A DNA stretch of 8,580 nt from Bacteroidota bacterium (GTDB taxonomy: Bacteria > Bacteroidota > Bacteroidia > Flavobacteriales_F > PHOS-HE28), in NCBI GenBank assembly GCA_023428865.1, contig JAEYWT010000038.1, positions 1 through 8,580 of the forward strand, in the 5' to 3' direction. The notes below the pieces were generated by a model, which saw only the letters and a program-made list of their open reading frames with translations, ran no database searches and was not told where the DNA came from. The position numbers and the translations under genes were made by a program. Each line of letters starts with the position of its first letter. Positions within the stretch are counted from its first letter, which is position 1. Positions 7,022-8,580 of the stretch are shown here, piece by piece.

Positions 7022-8263
7022 ATGGCAACCGTCGATATCAAGGTACCGAGTCCCGGAGAGAGCATTACCGAAGTGCGCATTGCGCAATGGCTGGTGAAGG
7101 ATGGCGATGTGGTGGACAAGGATCAGGTGATCGCCGAGATCGATAGCGACAAGGCTACCTTGGAATTGAGCGCCGAATCGGCCGGCCAGGTGAAATTGCT
7201 CGCCGAGGCGGATCAGACCGTGAACGTAGGTGATGTGGTGGCCAAGATCGACACCAGCGTTGCCGCGCCCGCAAAGAGCGCCAAGGAGCCAGCGGCACCC
7301 AAAGCTGCGGCGAAGGAAGAGAAGGCCCCGACCAAAGCAGAACCCGCCAAAGCAGCGGCTACTGCTGCAAGTGCCACACCAGTGGCCAAGGCCATGTTGA
7401 ACGAGAAAGGCCTAAGCGCCGATAAGGTGAAGGGCACAGGGCCGAACGGCCGGGTAACGAAGAGCGATGTGAGCGCTTATGTAAGCGGTGGTGTGAAGGC
7501 TGATGCGATCACCATGAACGGCTGGGGTGGCTCGCGCGATCAGAAGCGTAGCAAGATGACCTCCTTGCGCCAGACCATTGCCAAACGGTTGGTGATGGCC
7601 AAGAACCAGACCGCCATGCTCACCACCTTCAATGAGGTGGACATGAGTGCGGTGATGGCCTTGCGCGACAAATACAAGGACAAGTTCAAGGAAAGTCACG
7701 GTGTCAACCTGGGCTTCATGAGCTTCTTCACCAAAGCGGTGACCGAGGCGTTGCGGTTGTTCCCTGCGGTGAATGGCCAGATCGATGGTGAAGAGATCAT
7801 CCTGAGCGATTACGCGGATATCGGTATCGCCGTTAGTTCGCCCAAGGGGTTGATGGTGCCCGTTCTACGCAACGCCGAGAAGATGTCGCTGGCCGAGATC
7901 GAAGCTGGTATCAAAGCGTTGGCGGTGAAAGCACGTGACGGTAAGTTGACCATCGACGAGATGACCGGTGGCACCTTCACCATCACCAACGGTGGGGTGT
8001 TCGGTAGCATGCTCAGCACACCTATCATCAACCCTCCGCAGAGCGCCATTCTCGGGATGCACAACATCGTAGAGCGCCCCGTGGCCGTGAATGGTCAAGT
8101 GGTGATCCGACCGATCATGTACGTAGCATTGAGCTACGACCACCGCATCATCGATGGCAAGGAGAGCGTTAGTTTCCTCTACAAGGTGAAGGAAATGATC
8201 GAGGACCCGCACAAGTTGATATTCGGCGCCAAGGATCCCGGTGAGGTGTTGCTAGGGCTGTAG
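7022..8263 (+). CDS. sucB: 2-oxoglutarate dehydrogenase E2 component (dihydrolipoyl succinyltransferase)
   Basis: E2 forms the core of the 2-oxoglutarate dehydrogenase complex and transfers the succinyl group from its lipoyl arm to CoA (EC 2.3.1.61). It has 413 residues from ATG 7022, where the family N-terminus (ATVDIKVPSPGES) begins. A GTG 36 bases upstream would add 12 unrelated residues. A single lipoyl domain covers residues 2-77, with the lipoylated Lys44 in DSDKA. An Ala/Pro/Lys-rich swinging linker spans about 81-117. The E3-binding domain is about 119-154 (ATPVAKAMLNEKGLS, GPNGRVTKSDV). The catalytic acyltransferase core (about 175-412) ends with SYDHRIIDG (371-379), carrying His374 and Asp378. 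GFMSFFTKAVTEAL and LFPAVNGQIDG are typical of succinyltransferases rather than pyruvate dehydrogenase E2. It is cytoplasmic and probably co-transcribed with sucA. E3 must be supplied from elsewhere in the genome. Confidence 0.97.
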   Translation: MATVDIKVPSPGESITEVRIAQWLVKDGDVVDKDQVIAEIDSDKATLELSAESAGQVKLLAEADQTVNVGDVVAKIDTSVAAPAKSAKEPAAPKAAAKEEKAPTKAEPAKAAATAASATPVAKAMLNEKGLSADKVKGTGPNGRVTKSDVSAYVSGGVKADAITMNGWGGSRDQKRSKMTSLRQTIAKRLVMAKNQTAMLTTFNEVDMSAVMALRDKYKDKFKESHGVNLGFMSFFTKAVTEALRLFPAVNGQIDGEEIILSDYADIGIAVSSPKGLMVPVLRNAEKMSLAEIEAGIKALAVKARDGKLTIDEMTGGTFTITNGGVFGSMLSTPIINPPQSAILGMHNIVERPVAVNGQVVIRPIMYVALSYDHRIIDGKESVSFLYKVKEMIEDPHKLIFGAKDPGEVLLGL

Positions 8264-8284
8264 GCGAGTTGGTCTAATGTTATG

Positions 8285-8307
8285 TACGCGCCAACAGACC
8301 GCGCGTA
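8285..8307 (+). terminator. Weak stem-loop after sucB
   Basis: TACGCGC (8285-8291) and GCGCGTA (8301-8307) form a perfect 7-bp stem over a 9-base loop, starting 22 bases after the sucB stop. No T-run follows, so an intrinsic terminator is only possible. GGTCT (8271-8275) and AGACC (8296-8300) offer an alternative pairing that excludes it. Confidence 0.3.
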
Positions 8308-8342
8308 ACTAAAGTTGTCTTGCGGACGATGGCATGCTTCGG

Positions 8343-8350
8343 CTTCTTTG
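8343..8350 (+). promoter_or_regulatory. Weak candidate promoter for the gene at 8370
   Basis: CTTCTTTG keeps the TTTG half of the Bacteroidota -7 consensus TAnnTTTG but lacks the TA. TTG at 8320-8322 lies 20 bases upstream, the right distance for a -33 element. The box ends 19 bases before the ATG. The spacing is good and the box poor. Confidence 0.22.
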
Positions 8351-8369
8351 CCGGGTAAACTCCACTGCC

Positions 8370-8580
8370 ATGCGTCAGCCAAGCTTGTTGCTTCTATTTT
8401 CCGCCTGTTTGATAAGCGCTTCTGTCTGCGCCCAGCCCGGAATGCTGAAAAGTACATTTGGGGTAGGGGGAAAGGCGTTCGTCGCCATTGGCGGTCCGGA
8501 TGAAGCGGAGAACCCGACGGCGATCGTCGTGCAACCCGATGGTCGTATCTTGATAGTCGGCTATGTGTTCCCGCTCGATC
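8370..8580 (+). CDS. Exported protein with delta-60-type repeat, partial (cut by right edge)
   Basis: A reading frame opens at ATG 8370 and runs open for 70 codons to the end of the window. It begins with a signal peptide (MRQPSLLLLFSACLISASVCAQ, cleavage probably after residue 21 or 22). It then enters a segment that fits the delta-60 repeat pattern: STFGVGGKAF (28-37), a variable stretch, then AIVVQPDGRILIVG (51-64). Delta-60 repeats (TIGR02608) usually occur in tandem, as beta-propeller-like blades in long secreted proteins. In Bacteroidota these often end in a T9SS sorting domain, but that end is outside the window. The protein is probably surface-exposed or secreted. No Shine-Dalgarno sequence precedes the ATG. 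It lies 106 bases after sucB and is likely an independent transcription unit. Confidence 0.82.
   Translation, partial: MRQPSLLLLFSACLISASVCAQPGMLKSTFGVGGKAFVAIGGPDEAENPTAIVVQPDGRILIVGYVFPLD

Noticed and set aside
6444..7028. A 194-codon minus-strand frame over the sucA 3' end and the spacer.
   Set aside because: Shadow of sucA; composition is rich in Cys, Arg and His with no recognisable fold, and it ends inside an unrelated coding region.
7865..8212. A 115-codon minus-strand frame opposite the sucB catalytic core.
   Set aside because: Antisense to conserved sucB sequence including the SYDHRIIDG motif; a codon-bias shadow.

Overview
The window looks like ordinary chromosomal DNA from a member of the Bacteroidota, probably a moderately high-GC relative of the Flavobacteriales. 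The phylum-level evidence is a secreted Cys-rich protein of a Bacteroidota type with a type IX secretion (T9SS)-like C-terminus, starts without Shine-Dalgarno sequences, and TAnnTTyG-like promoter boxes. The order-level placement is only inference. Six complete genes and one gene cut by the right edge fill almost all of the sequence. No RNA gene, mobile element, CRISPR array or gene-free stretch over 300 bases is visible.

Left half (8-3588), all on the minus strand. Read in transcription order, it holds a small predicted periplasmic protein of unknown family (2710-3588), a 558-residue Cys-rich secreted protein with Ig-like repeats and a T9SS-like tail (978-2654), and a TIGR01777-type NAD(P)-dependent epimerase/SDR protein (8-907). 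The gaps are only 55 and 70 bases, so co-transcription is possible, but the functions show no obvious link.

Centre (3589-3666). A 78-base divergent intergenic region carries a perfect 10-bp inverted repeat almost midway between two start codons. It faces a 119-residue helical protein of unknown function on the plus strand (3667-4026).

Right half, plus strand. sucA (4128-6920) and sucB (7022-8263) encode E1 and E2 of the 2-oxoglutarate dehydrogenase complex. Together they convert 2-oxoglutarate to succinyl-CoA in the TCA cycle. E3 (lpd) and sucCD are not in the window. The 101-base sucA-sucB spacer is rich in mutually exclusive inverted repeats. At the right edge (8370-8580) begins an exported protein with a delta-60-type repeat.

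I see no convincing new multi-gene system. The most interesting leads are the palindrome between the divergent genes, the folded sucA-sucB spacer, and the unassigned genes at 2710-3588 and 3667-4026.
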